This document shows, one piece after another, positions 1-8,637 of a DNA stretch of 32,425 bases (position 1 is the stretch's first letter; every line of letters starts with the position of its first letter). The translations under genes were made by a program, and so were the position numbers. Below the pieces are notes generated by a model. That model searched no databases, was not told the DNA's origin, and saw only the letters and a list, made by a program, of their open reading frames with translations. The stretch comes from Oscillatoria sp. HE19RPO (GTDB lineage: Bacteria; Cyanobacteriota; Cyanobacteriia; Cyanobacteriales; Laspinemataceae). Location: assembly GCF_024220515.1 (NCBI RefSeq), contig NZ_JAMXOT010000131.1, positions 1-32,425 of the forward strand, given 5' to 3'.

Positions 1-140
1 TAGATTGTGGTTAAGTGACAGAAATTTTTGAAAGAAACCCGGTTTCTGAGTCTTGGTAGGGGGCTAGAAACCGGGTTTCTGCCTAGATTGTGGTTAAGTG
101 ACAGAAATTTTTGAAAGAAACCCGGTTTCTGAGTCTTGGT
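1..140. repeat. 57-bp direct repeat pair with a near-palindromic 15-mer
   Basis: Positions 1-57 and 84-140 are identical 57-bp copies. Each contains AGAAACCCGGTTTCT (33-47 and 116-130), a 15-mer that is palindromic except for its middle base. The spacer carries the same 15-mer in the opposite orientation (66-80). The module therefore reads forward, inverted, forward. Such AGAAACC...GGTTTCT units are familiar as dispersed intergenic repeats in filamentous cyanobacteria (from memory, not checked). The array may continue left of the window. It lies just upstream of panC/cmk. No promoter was recognised in it. Confidence 0.85.
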
Positions 141-214
141 GACTTCCGCCTGTATCCTTTCCTGGGATAAACTACTCTGCAACGAGTATATTTGGTCAGG
201 ATTTGGGGGTTGTG

Positions 215-1768
215 GTGCGCCTGTTTACAACGGTTGTTGCGTTGCGCTGTTACTTAGAACTACAGTCTCAGGGTCAGACTGTGGGTTTGGTTCCGACAAT
301 GGGAGCCTTGCACGCGGGGCACCTGAGTTTAATTGAACGGGCTAGAGCGACCAATGATATTGTTGTCGTGAGTATTTTTGTCAATCCGCTGCAATTTGGT
401 CCAAATGAGGATTTGCAGCGATATCCTCGCCGGTTAGAGCGCGATCGCCTCCTGTGTGAACAAGCAGGCGTGGATGTCATCTTTGCACCAACTCCGGAGG
501 AGATGGGAATTGGGGAAGGGACAGAGCATTCTGTCACTCAGGTGGTCCCTCCGGAGTCGATGATGTCCGGGTTATGTGCGCGATCGCGTCCTGGTCACTT
601 TCAGGGAGTCGCGACCATTGTGACCAAACTCTTCAATGTGGTAGAACCGGACCGGGCTTATTTTGGGCGAAAAGATGCCCAGCAACTGGCGATTTTACAG
701 CGGATGGTTCGGGATTTGAACCTGCCGGTAGAAATTGTCCCTTGTGAGATTGTTCGAGAGCCTTCGGGATTGGCAATGAGTTCTCGAAATCAGTATCTCA
801 GCGATGAAGAAAAAGCGCGTGCGGCGGTGCTGTATCGTAGCTTACAAAAGGCTCAGAAAGTTTTTCTCCGGGGTGAGGTAACTCGTCAGGGTATAATTGC
901 TGCGGTTCAAGCTGAAGTGGGCCTAGAACCGGACGTTAACTTAGAGTATTGTGAATTGATAGAACCGACAAGTCTTAAACCGATTGAAGAGATAGAATCT
1001 GCGGGATTAGTGGCGATCGCCGCGAAGATTGGCAACACCCGCTTAATTGATAATATTATCCTGAAAGACCGGAAACCAATTGTAGCCATAGACGGTCCTG
1101 CCGGTGCCGGGAAATCGACCGTCGCCCGTCGCGTGGCGAAACAACTGGGATTGATGTATTTAGATACCGGGGCGATGTATCGGGCGATCACTTGGTTGGT
1201 TCAGGAAAAAGGGATTGCTTTTGATGATGAACCGGCGATCGCCGAAGTCGTCAGTCGGGCCCAAATCGAATTTATCCAGACCAGTGAGGACCCGGCGATT
1301 CCCACTCAAGTTTGGGTGGATGGATTTAACGTGACTGAGGCGATTAGAACTCAAGCGGTTACGGCCAATGTTTCCCAAGTTTCTAGCTTAAAAAGCGTGC
1401 GACTTCATTTAGTTAAGCAGCAGCAGCAGTTTGGGGAACGGGGTGGAGTCGTTGCCGAAGGGCGAGATATTGGCACTCATGTTTTCCCGGATGCGGAGTT
1501 AAAAATCTTTTTAACCGCTTCTGTGGGAGAACGGGCGCGGCGACGTCAACAAGACCTGACAAATGTAGGGGAAGAAGGGATTACCCTAGAACAGCTTGAG
1601 GACCAAATTGCCCTGCGCGATCGCCTAGATAGCACTCGTAAAATTTCCCCCTTGACAAAAGCAGAGAATGCGATTGAAATTGATACAGACCATCGGACTA
1701 TCGATGAAGTCATCGATGAAATCGTCAATTATTATGTAACAATCGTTAGGGCTAAATTTGAAGAATAA
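215..1768 (+). CDS. panC/cmk: Bifunctional pantoate--beta-alanine ligase / cytidylate kinase
   Basis: This is a fusion of two enzymes, a known arrangement in cyanobacteria. The N-terminal part (about residues 1-275) is pantothenate synthetase, which joins pantoate and beta-alanine with ATP for coenzyme A synthesis. It shows PTMGALHAGH with the nucleotide-binding HxGH (33-36), the GRKDAQQ segment (about 151-157) and MSSRN (about 188-192). The C-terminal part (about 287-517) is CMP/dCMP kinase, with P-loop GPAGAGKST (about 294-302), DTGAMYR (about 317-323) and EGRDIGT (about 415-421). I chose GTG at 215 because the product then begins MRLFTTV, as family members do, and GGGGG lies 5 nt upstream. 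An in-frame TTG at 203 would add four residues. At 517 aa it is full length. Both active sites look intact. Confidence 0.95.
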   Translation: MRLFTTVVALRCYLELQSQGQTVGLVPTMGALHAGHLSLIERARATNDIVVVSIFVNPLQFGPNEDLQRYPRRLERDRLLCEQAGVDVIFAPTPEEMGIGEGTEHSVTQVVPPESMMSGLCARSRPGHFQGVATIVTKLFNVVEPDRAYFGRKDAQQLAILQRMVRDLNLPVEIVPCEIVREPSGLAMSSRNQYLSDEEKARAAVLYRSLQKAQKVFLRGEVTRQGIIAAVQAEVGLEPDVNLEYCELIEPTSLKPIEEIESAGLVAIAAKIGNTRLIDNIILKDRKPIVAIDGPAGAGKSTVARRVAKQLGLMYLDTGAMYRAITWLVQEKGIAFDDEPAIAEVVSRAQIEFIQTSEDPAIPTQVWVDGFNVTEAIRTQAVTANVSQVSSLKSVRLHLVKQQQQFGERGGVVAEGRDIGTHVFPDAELKIFLTASVGERARRRQQDLTNVGEEGITLEQLEDQIALRDRLDSTRKISPLTKAENAIEIDTDHRTIDEVIDEIVNYYVTIVRAKFEE

Positions 1769-2228
1769 TTACAAGGAATTGTCAGAATATGGGGGTTCTT
1801 CATGATTCAATTCACTGACTACTGACTAACTCTGGGCTAATGTTTTGGGTTGGGTAAATGCCCTGGAACGGATTCAATCGGTTCCATTGGGTTAGCCCTG
1901 TCTCAATGATTCTGACCTGGCAATTAATCCGTGGGAGCATCTTGCTTTCTACGAGAATAAGGGAGTTTAGGTGTTCCCACGGATTAATCTTATGGTCAGA
2001 CTGCTGCCCGAGGTGGTATAGCAATATAAAAGTTACAAATTTGTTCTGATTCAGACCCCAAGCAGGATTTTAAAATCTTGCATATTATCTGCAAGTGATT
2101 AGGGAAGCAAAAAAACTTTTTAACGGAGTTTCTTTCTCAATCAGGGTGAAGGAAAGCGTTAAAAGCATCAGGGAAAATCTACTAAAGAATCACGATAGAA
2201 TTCGCCAAATAGGGCGGGAGAAATTACC
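1769..2228. other. Intergenic region, 460 bp, no convincing gene
   Basis: No reading frame here has convincing protein character. The main content is a long imperfect inverted repeat (1911-2000, listed separately). Beside it is a 21-bp imperfect palindrome at 1865-1885, with GGAAC/GTTCC ends and GATT/AATC inside. The AT-rich stretch after 2020 probably contains the promoter of the downstream deacetylase, but I cannot assign a clear -35/-10 pair. Confidence 0.6.
1911..2000. repeat. Imperfect inverted repeat, 26-nt arms, possible degenerate MITE
   Basis: The arms are 1911-1936 and 1975-2000. They match as TCTGACC, five unmatched bases, then ATTAATCCGTGGGA, so 21 of 26 positions pair without any gap. 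The loop is 38 nt. As RNA or cruciform DNA this would fold into a long stem with an internal loop. It lies between panC/cmk and the deacetylase. It could be the remains of a small non-autonomous element. No transposase or target duplication is visible. Confidence 0.7.
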
Positions 2229-3179
2229 GTGGACGAACTCAATCCCTTTTTTTCAAAATCGATGGTGTTACTGGCGGCGATCGCTGCGATTAGTACAATT
2301 ATTATCGGCACATTTCTGCCTACTCTGATATTATCTGGAGGAATCGTCCAAGCCAGTGGTAACTCCCCAGAGATTATCTTAGCATCTGTCGGGGTTCAGG
2401 AAGCAATGGCGGTTCGACTAGAGGGGTTTACCAAGGCGATCGCCCAAAAGCAAACGGACAAGGAAAAACAGTTTACCTTCGCTGTGACCCCAGAGTTTCA
2501 AGGGAAAACATTGTACGAGGTGGCCTTAGATGACAGTAACAAGGCGATCGCCCTCACCTTTGATGATGGTCCTTGGCCGATTTATACCGAACAAATCTTG
2601 GATATTCTCAAAGAAAACGACATTAAAGCCACATTCTTTTTGATTGGTCAACACTTAAAAAACCATCCGGCCATTGCCCAAAAAGTAGTGGAAGCGGGTC
2701 ATGCTTTAGGTAACCATACTTGGAATCATCATTATCATAATGTCCCGCGAGAAGTTGCCGCCAAAGAAATCGAAGATACAAACGCGCTAATTTATGAAGT
2801 AACTGGAACTAAAACAGAGTGGTTTCGGCCTCCGGGAGGGGTACTAACTAATGGATTGAACGCCTATGCTCATAGTCAAAATTATGCGGTAGCGATGTGG
2901 TCCTCTGATGCCCGAGAGTCTTTCTTTTCCAGTTCCGGAGCATTAGTAAACAACGTACTCAATAGCGCTCAACCTGGGGGAATTGTGCTGTTACATGATG
3001 GCGGGGGCGATCGTTCAGCCACGGTGCAAGCTTTACCGATTATTATTACGAAACTCAAAGAACGGGGATATAAATTTGTTACCTTACCCGAACTGTTAGA
3101 ACTTTACGAACAGCACCAGCAAAGCACTATTGCTGAAAACACTCCCAATCCGACTCCCGTCGCCGATGGAATTGAGTAG
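2229..3179 (+). CDS. Membrane-anchored polysaccharide deacetylase (NodB-type)
   Basis: This is a NodB-homology (carbohydrate esterase 4) enzyme that would remove N- or O-acetyl groups from extracytoplasmic polysaccharide, such as peptidoglycan or exopolysaccharide. The exact substrate cannot be read from the sequence. Residues about 12-36 form a hydrophobic N-terminal anchor or uncleaved signal. The catalytic domain (about 105-290) has all the usual motifs: TFDDGP (110-115; general base and metal Asp112/Asp113), the metal site H163-x3-H167 in NHTWNHH, RPPGG (200-204), and LLHDGG with the late catalytic His256. GTG at 2229 is the start because GGGAG sits 8 nt upstream (2216-2220). An ATG 11 codons later would shorten only the cytoplasmic tip. 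At 316 aa it is complete. It converges on the WD40 gene, with a shared hairpin between them. Confidence 0.93.
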   Translation: MDELNPFFSKSMVLLAAIAAISTIIIGTFLPTLILSGGIVQASGNSPEIILASVGVQEAMAVRLEGFTKAIAQKQTDKEKQFTFAVTPEFQGKTLYEVALDDSNKAIALTFDDGPWPIYTEQILDILKENDIKATFFLIGQHLKNHPAIAQKVVEAGHALGNHTWNHHYHNVPREVAAKEIEDTNALIYEVTGTKTEWFRPPGGVLTNGLNAYAHSQNYAVAMWSSDARESFFSSSGALVNNVLNSAQPGGIVLLHDGGGDRSATVQALPIIITKLKERGYKFVTLPELLELYEQHQQSTIAENTPNPTPVADGIE

Positions 3180-3188
3180 ACTCTCATC

Positions 3189-3229
3189 AAATAGGTGAGC
3201 TTTTTTGCAGTGGCAAAACTCACCTATTT
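3189..3229. terminator. Hairpin between convergent genes, probable bidirectional terminator
   Basis: AAATAGGTGAG (3189-3199) pairs with CTCACCTATTT (3219-3229). The stem continues inward through TTTTGC (3203-3208) and GCAAAA (3213-3218), leaving the tetraloop AGTG. That gives about 17 bp with a small bulge. It starts 9 bp after the deacetylase stop and includes the last bases and stop codon of the opposing WD40 gene. T-runs lie inside the stem rather than after it, so termination efficiency is uncertain. Confidence 0.65.
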
Positions 3230-6200
3230 TGACGGAGTTTGACTGAAGTGGCGAGTACAGAGTTTCCTCTCATCTGCCGGAACTGCGGGATTAGTTTTTA
3301 AATAATCTCGGACCCAATGACAAGCATAAGTCAGGGGGTCAAGATTGAGGAGGCGATCGAGATGCCAGAACATCATAATTTGTTCATCCCCTATAGATAC
3401 TAACATCGGCAGATTAGGATGAAAAGCAACAGCCCGAATTCCCGCCTGATGACCCGTCAAAGTCGTGAGTAAAACCCCCTCTCGGGTCCAGATTTTAATG
3501 GTTTCATCAATACTACTGGTGGCAATTAAAGAGCCATCCGGACTAAAATCAATTCCCCAAACTGCCGCCGTATGTCCGGTTAAAGTTTTGATTAATGTTC
3601 CATCTTTGCGCCAGAGTTTAGCGGTCATATCCCCACTACCCGAGGCCATCATTTCCCCATCGGGACTAAAAGTCACTTTCCAAACTGCTGCATCATGTCC
3701 TTCTATGGTTTTTAAAAGTTCCCCCGAGGAGTTCCAGAGTCGAATGGTGGAATCGTTACTCGCCGAGGCCAAAATTTGACCATCCGGGCTAAATTCAACA
3801 CTCCAAGTGGGTGCTGTATGTCCCTCTAACGATTTGAGCAAACCCTTTTGGCGACTCCACAACCAGACGACTCCATTGGCATCCCCGGCGGCGAGTTTTT
3901 CACCGTTAAAATTCCAATTAATCGATAATAAGGCAGCGTTTGCATCATCAAATGTTTGTAAAACTGTTCCATCGAGTTGCCAAATTTTGAGGGTTTTATC
4001 TTCGCTAACCGATGCGATCATTTCCTGGTGAGGATGGAAATCGATATTGACAATGGCAGCAGTGTGACCTTCTAGGGTTTGTAACTGGGTGCCATCGAGT
4101 TTCCAGATATTGAATGTTTTTTCAGTGCCTGATGTGGCGATCGCCTTGCCATCGGCACTAAACGATAATCCTCGCACTAACCCTTTTAAAGCATAAAATT
4201 TTTGCTGAAAAATACTCTGAGTTTTCCAAAGAATTGCCACATTTTCTGCACCCGCTGAGGCAATTTCTTCGCCATCGGGACTAAAGGCCATTCCCCAAAT
4301 CGCTGCCTCATGGCCTTCCAGGGTGGAAATTAATGTCCCATCGCGGTTCCAAAGTTTTACTGTTTTATCCCAGCTTGCTGAGGCTAAAATATTACTATCT
4401 GGGCTAAATCTCAGTTCTTTAACTGTGGCATCATGGGCTTTAAAAGTGTGGAGAAGAGTTCCTTCTCTTGTCCAAATATTAATCATGCCATCCACGGTCC
4501 CCGAAGCCAAAAGGGTGTTATCGGGACTAAAGGCGATCGCATAAATCGGCGCTGGATGTCCGATTAACTCCCGGAGTTTACTCCCCTCTGCATTCCACAA
4601 CTGGATAGCATTATCAATTTTACCGGCTGCAACCGTTTGACCATCGGGACTAAATGCCACCGCCCGAATTCCAGTGGGTTCCCCTTCAAACCGGGTTACT
4701 AACTCCCCCTGAAAATTCCAAGCTTCAACGGTACTATCAGACCCCCCAGAAATGACCTGCTTACTATCAGGACTAAAATCAAGACTCCAAATCCCTGAAG
4801 TATTCGCCGTAACCGAACTTAATAACGTCCCATCTCGCTTCCAAACTTTAACCGTTTTATCATCTCCCGATGAAGCTATCAATTTTCCATTGGGACTAAA
4901 TTTTACCGTTCTCACCACTGCTTGATGTCCCGTTAATGTTTGAAGAAGTTTCCCATTTCGCTGCCAGATTTTGAGGGTTCCATCGACTCCTGCTGTCACA
5001 ATTTCTTGACCATCTGGACTATAATCTACTGCTAAAACTGCCGCAGTATGACTGGTGAGGCGATTAGATTCTTGAATGCTTAAAACAACTTGCCAAAGCG
5101 CCGCATCAATGCTATCTTTTAGTTCTGGATTCAGAGTTGTAAATTGTTCCGATCGTTCTTTTCCTTTGATAGCTTGCAGGAGGGCATTGAAACTGTTATG
5201 AGAGGCAAACAAAGCTTTTGAGGATAAAGTAATCGTTCGCAATTCGCTAATCGCCGTTTGTCGATATTGCTGATAAGCGAAAACGCCCAAACTGCTGGCG
5301 ACGATCATGGCAATGCTGACAATTCCTAAGAGCAGAGTTTGTCGCTTTAAGTGGCGCTGTTCTAATTCTAGGCGCGCTTCTACTTCTTTAAGTCGTTCTG
5401 CTTCTAACGTTCGCTGAGTTTCCTGGCGGTCTAATTCTTGAGAAGCAGCCAGAAATTGATAATCCAAATTACTCAAACTTTTTCCCTGGGACCAAGCGAG
5501 AATATCCCGTAAGGCTTTCCCGCGCAATAGCCACGATTCATCCTCATATCCAGACACAATCCAAGCATCGATCGCCTGGGAATAAGGCCGCAAATTTGCC
5601 AGTTGGTTCGCGACCCAATCAAAACTAAAAATTTTCTGATAAATAGGATTTTTAATCCGGAGAATACCCTCGCGTTTTTCGATTAATCCGGTTAAAATTA
5701 ATTCGGTTTGTTCTGGACTGTCATCCGCAGCAATCGGGTCAAATGCCGAAGAGGTTTCATCCTCTTCAGAGTGCAGGAGAATTTTTTGGTAGAGTCCCAG
5801 CAACCGGCCAACTCGCTGTTCACTATAAAGCAGGCGATCGCAGATGGTTTTAAAATGTTCTGGCTCATCATTCGCTTTCCAATTTTCAATCAAATTAGCT
5901 TCTACTAAACTATTAATAAAATCGGGAGTTAATTCCGGATAATTCTCCCCGGAGGGTCTGGCAATCATTTGACAGAGCTTTTGAGTCAAAAACGGCTGAC
6001 CCCCGGTCCAATACAAAATACGCTTTAAGGCTAATTTGGGGTCTGAAAACTGTTCCGATAATCCAGCCAATAAGGGGGAATTTTCTTGGAATTCAAATCC
6101 TGTTAGTTCAATCGCTTTTCCAATATTAAAAGGAGTTCTACTGCCATCTGAAATTAAGTCCGCCGGGGTTGCCACGCCAAATAAAGCAAAGGATAAACGA

Positions 6201-6769
6201 CCATAATGTTGATGATCGGCCCGCCGATTATAACAGGCCCGGATTAGGGCAAAAAAATCATCCGTAGAGAAGTTTAAACTGAGAACGCTATCAATTTCAT
6301 CTATAAAAATCACAAGCGGTTCAGGGACTTGATCCAGGAGAACTGTCTCTAAAAAATCACTTAAGCGATTGACATAAGAACAATGAGTGCGATCGCGCCA
6401 CCAACTTAACAGATTAACCTGAAGTCGGAATGCCTTGGTCAACAATCCCAGAATCGACCCATACCACTGTTCTTGAGTAACCTCTTGGGTCCCAATGGCG
6501 GTGACATCAATCACCCCACAGCGAATCCCTATCGATTGTAAGCGGTGTGTCGTTTGCACCCGCAAACTGGATTTGCCCATTTGTCGCGCATTAAACACAT
6601 AGCAAAATTCCCCTTTTACCAATTCCTGAAATAAGGTTTCATCCGCTGGGCGAAGGACATAAGTGGGAGCATTAAAGGCTAAACTCCCGCCAACTTGATA
6701 AGAAAAATCAGAACTTTTAGAAAGTTGCATTAGTGAATTATTTTCCAATAAAATTTCTTGATTTACCAT
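3224..6769 (-). CDS. AAA-like ATPase fused to a membrane helix and 14 WD40 repeats
   Basis: The N-terminal ATPase (about residues 30-400) resembles the cyanobacterial AAA-like family (AAA_35 type). It has a Walker A-like NARQMGKSS (60-68), Walker B VIFIDEID (153-160), a sensor-like FALFGVATPADLI and the family segment GGQPFLTQKLC. A charged, probably coiled linker leads to one strong transmembrane helix at about 478-498. From residue 574 to about 1148 there are 14 WD40 repeats of about 41 aa, with a typical SPDG turn and terminal W, enough for two seven-bladed propellers. The tail (CHWVRDYLKTNP...LC) is usual for such proteins. The role is probably as a signal-sensing or scaffold ATPase; substrate and partners are unknown. 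The basic residues before the helix suggest that the ATPase is cytoplasmic and the propellers are on the other side of the membrane (inference). It lies 72 bp downstream of a second AAA-like gene, probably in the same operon. No Shine-Dalgarno sequence is obvious at the chosen ATG. Confidence 0.9.
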   Translation of the reverse strand: MVNQEILLENNSLMQLSKSSDFSYQVGGSLAFNAPTYVLRPADETLFQELVKGEFCYVFNARQMGKSSLRVQTTHRLQSIGIRCGVIDVTAIGTQEVTQEQWYGSILGLLTKAFRLQVNLLSWWRDRTHCSYVNRLSDFLETVLLDQVPEPLVIFIDEIDSVLSLNFSTDDFFALIRACYNRRADHQHYGRLSFALFGVATPADLISDGSRTPFNIGKAIELTGFEFQENSPLLAGLSEQFSDPKLALKRILYWTGGQPFLTQKLCQMIARPSGENYPELTPDFINSLVEANLIENWKANDEPEHFKTICDRLLYSEQRVGRLLGLYQKILLHSEEDETSSAFDPIAADDSPEQTELILTGLIEKREGILRIKNPIYQKIFSFDWVANQLANLRPYSQAIDAWIVSGYEDESWLLRGKALRDILAWSQGKSLSNLDYQFLAASQELDRQETQRTLEAERLKEVEARLELEQRHLKRQTLLLGIVSIAMIVASSLGVFAYQQYRQTAISELRTITLSSKALFASHNSFNALLQAIKGKERSEQFTTLNPELKDSIDAALWQVVLSIQESNRLTSHTAAVLAVDYSPDGQEIVTAGVDGTLKIWQRNGKLLQTLTGHQAVVRTVKFSPNGKLIASSGDDKTVKVWKRDGTLLSSVTANTSGIWSLDFSPDSKQVISGGSDSTVEAWNFQGELVTRFEGEPTGIRAVAFSPDGQTVAAGKIDNAIQLWNAEGSKLRELIGHPAPIYAIAFSPDNTLLASGTVDGMINIWTREGTLLHTFKAHDATVKELRFSPDSNILASASWDKTVKLWNRDGTLISTLEGHEAAIWGMAFSPDGEEIASAGAENVAILWKTQSIFQQKFYALKGLVRGLSFSADGKAIATSGTEKTFNIWKLDGTQLQTLEGHTAAIVNIDFHPHQEMIASVSEDKTLKIWQLDGTVLQTFDDANAALLSINWNFNGEKLAAGDANGVVWLWSRQKGLLKSLEGHTAPTWSVEFSPDGQILASASNDSTIRLWNSSGELLKTIEGHDAAVWKVTFSPDGEMMASGSGDMTAKLWRKDGTLIKTLTGHTAAVWGIDFSPDGSLIATSSIDETIKIWTREGVLLTTLTGHQAGIRAVAFHPNLPMLVSIGDEQIMMFWHLDRLLNLDPLTYACHWVRDYLKTNPAVPADERKLCTRHFSQTPSK

Positions 6770-6841
6770 GCAGTTAAGTTAGAAATTCTAAACAAATAGA
6801 GAGAAAAGAAAATTTTTATATTTTCCCTTTCTCTCCCTAGA

Positions 6842-8212
6842 CTAGATATTCAAGAATCGGGAAAAATAAGTTTGATAGAGCAGACAACTGGGGAGAGATA
6901 ATTGATTTTCAAATCTAATTAATCCCAATCCTTGCAATTTAAACGCTTGGGTTGGGTGCAATTCCACGCCAGTTTTGCTTAAAATTACCGATTTCCAGGC
7001 ATCCTTGAGGTCAGGATGCTGCTCTAAATAGGCGAATTGTTGCCGTAAATGACTCTCGAAGATGCTGTTGGGAGTCGTAACAGTTTCGACAAAATCCTCT
7101 AGGGTCAAAGTCTCTTGGCTTAAGTGAAAAAATGCCAATTGGGTTAAGTAGGGATGACCTCCGAGCAGGGCGATCGCTCCCTCGGCGTAGCGTTCTGGAG
7201 GCGTTAATCCGTAACGCAGGGCTAACTCCTGAACTTGTTCTGCGGTAAATGCCGATAAACTAATTAATAAACCAACATTAAACGGTGATTGATGCACCGT
7301 GAGCGGTAGAAAAACATCCGTGGAATAGATGATAACTAACCGTAATTTTTGCCAGATTTCACTCCCCTCGGTACTGTGGCGCGATCGCTCATACCAAGCC
7401 CGGAGCATTCCAAAAAAATCTGTAGCAATCTTCGGATAGTTAAACACTAAGTTTACTTCATCCAAAACTAGCAACAGAGGACTTTCAGCCGCAGGCAGCA
7501 AATAGCTTTCAAAATAATCATTGCAACTATAGCTACTACCAAACATCGGATTCCAAAACTCTTTTAAGCGGTTGGGTAACCCCAGGCTGCGGCTGACCAT
7601 CACACACAACCATTGCAAGAAAACTGTTAAACTTTCAAAAACACCGCTATCGGCGAGTTGCAAACTAACGATCGCCGTGCGAAATCCACTGTCTTCCGCC
7701 TGAGCAAATCTCCGGACCACCAAAGAAGTTTTGCCAAACTGGCGGGGTGCGCGAATCCGAATTAAGGCCCCCGGTTGCCCACTCTCGGCCTTGAGAAGCT
7801 GTTCCGCTGGGGATCGATAGATGTAAAATGGAGAATCTAAGGCTAACTGTCCCTTGAGCGGGGTCCTGAGTAAACCCGTTAAAGCTGCCATTGATGCCTC
7901 AGCGTCTGGTTCCTGGCTAATATAGTCCTCTTTTTGGAGGGAAAGGCCAAATGCGCTGAAGTAGTCAGCTAAAGTGACAGCATCGACCGGCTTTTGGCGA
8001 TGCCTGACTTTGGTCAGTGTTTTGGTACTCAGTCCCGTGCGATCGCTTAACTCTTCCAAAGTGTAGGGGTGTCCAGCATTATCCCGTGCCGCTGACAAAT
8101 GCTCCGCCGCTTGTAAACGTTGAGCACCCTGAGCGCTAAGAATAACCCCTCTTCTACGTTTTTGAGCTGTTGTTCGTTCCAATTGGCTGTCAGGAGAAAC
8201 CACACTTAACAC
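6842..8212 (-). CDS. AAA-like domain protein with N-terminal helix-turn-helix
   Basis: Residues about 18-100 form a small helical domain with a helix-turn-helix around TLEELSDRTGLSTKTLTKVR (51-70). This domain recurs in cyanobacteria in front of ATPase, WD40 or pentapeptide modules (recall). Residues about 120-450 form an AAA-like ATPase of the same family as the downstream WD40 protein, with a Walker A-like APRQFGKTS (155-163) and Walker B LLLVLDE (246-252). The first Gly of the P-loop is replaced by Ala, as I recall is common in this family. The protein ends soon after the ATPase domain with no effector or repeat module, so it may be the regulatory partner of the downstream gene. The start is uncertain: GTG at 8212 has only a weak AAGAA upstream, and an in-frame GTG three codons later is equally plausible. 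Function is unknown beyond probable ATP-dependent, HTH-linked regulation. Confidence 0.85.
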   Translation of the reverse strand: MLSVVSPDSQLERTTAQKRRRGVILSAQGAQRLQAAEHLSAARDNAGHPYTLEELSDRTGLSTKTLTKVRHRQKPVDAVTLADYFSAFGLSLQKEDYISQEPDAEASMAALTGLLRTPLKGQLALDSPFYIYRSPAEQLLKAESGQPGALIRIRAPRQFGKTSLVVRRFAQAEDSGFRTAIVSLQLADSGVFESLTVFLQWLCVMVSRSLGLPNRLKEFWNPMFGSSYSCNDYFESYLLPAAESPLLLVLDEVNLVFNYPKIATDFFGMLRAWYERSRHSTEGSEIWQKLRLVIIYSTDVFLPLTVHQSPFNVGLLISLSAFTAEQVQELALRYGLTPPERYAEGAIALLGGHPYLTQLAFFHLSQETLTLEDFVETVTTPNSIFESHLRQQFAYLEQHPDLKDAWKSVILSKTGVELHPTQAFKLQGLGLIRFENQLSLPSCLLYQTYFSRFLNI

Positions 8213-8637
8213 TTCTTAACCAACTCTAAAGTTGTTTTGTTTTCATCACATTGATTAGTTACCCATTTTACAGGGGTTATCCCCCCCTTCCCATTAAAAT
8301 TCCCGTTGAAATGGCTAAATTACGGCCTTAACCTTCCATCTGGGGTGGCGATCGCCCGGGTTCGATGGCAGGATCGACTCAGGAAAGAGAGCTGAGTCTC
8401 TAAAGAAAATCAGAGTGCAGAGGTTCCTGGACTTTGGGGAAACCCAACATCGAGGAAATAGGTGCTAACGGACCTCGCCATCTTAGATCGAGTCTAACCC
8501 GGTTTGAAAATCCTCTTGAAAGTTCAGGAGAAAAAATTCAAATTAGAGGAAAGCTCGATCGCTGTAGACTCCCATTCCTGTTTTTATAAATCTTGACTTC
8601 ATATTGATTAAAGAAAAGTTACAAGGAGAAAAGAATA
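8213..8637. other. Divergent intergenic region, 425 bp
   Basis: This separates the minus-strand AAA-like gene from the plus-strand ethylene-receptor kinase, so it should hold promoters for both. A 7-bp stem GACTCAG/CTGAGTC with a 9-nt loop lies at 8376-8398. A HIP1 site is nearby. TTGACT at 8593-8598 could be a -35 for the kinase, but the matching -10 is poor. No gene was found. Confidence 0.5.

Noticed and set aside
1858-2049. 63-codon frame in the panC/cmk-deacetylase gap
   Set aside because: It consists largely of the inverted repeat arms. No ribosome site or conserved residues are visible.
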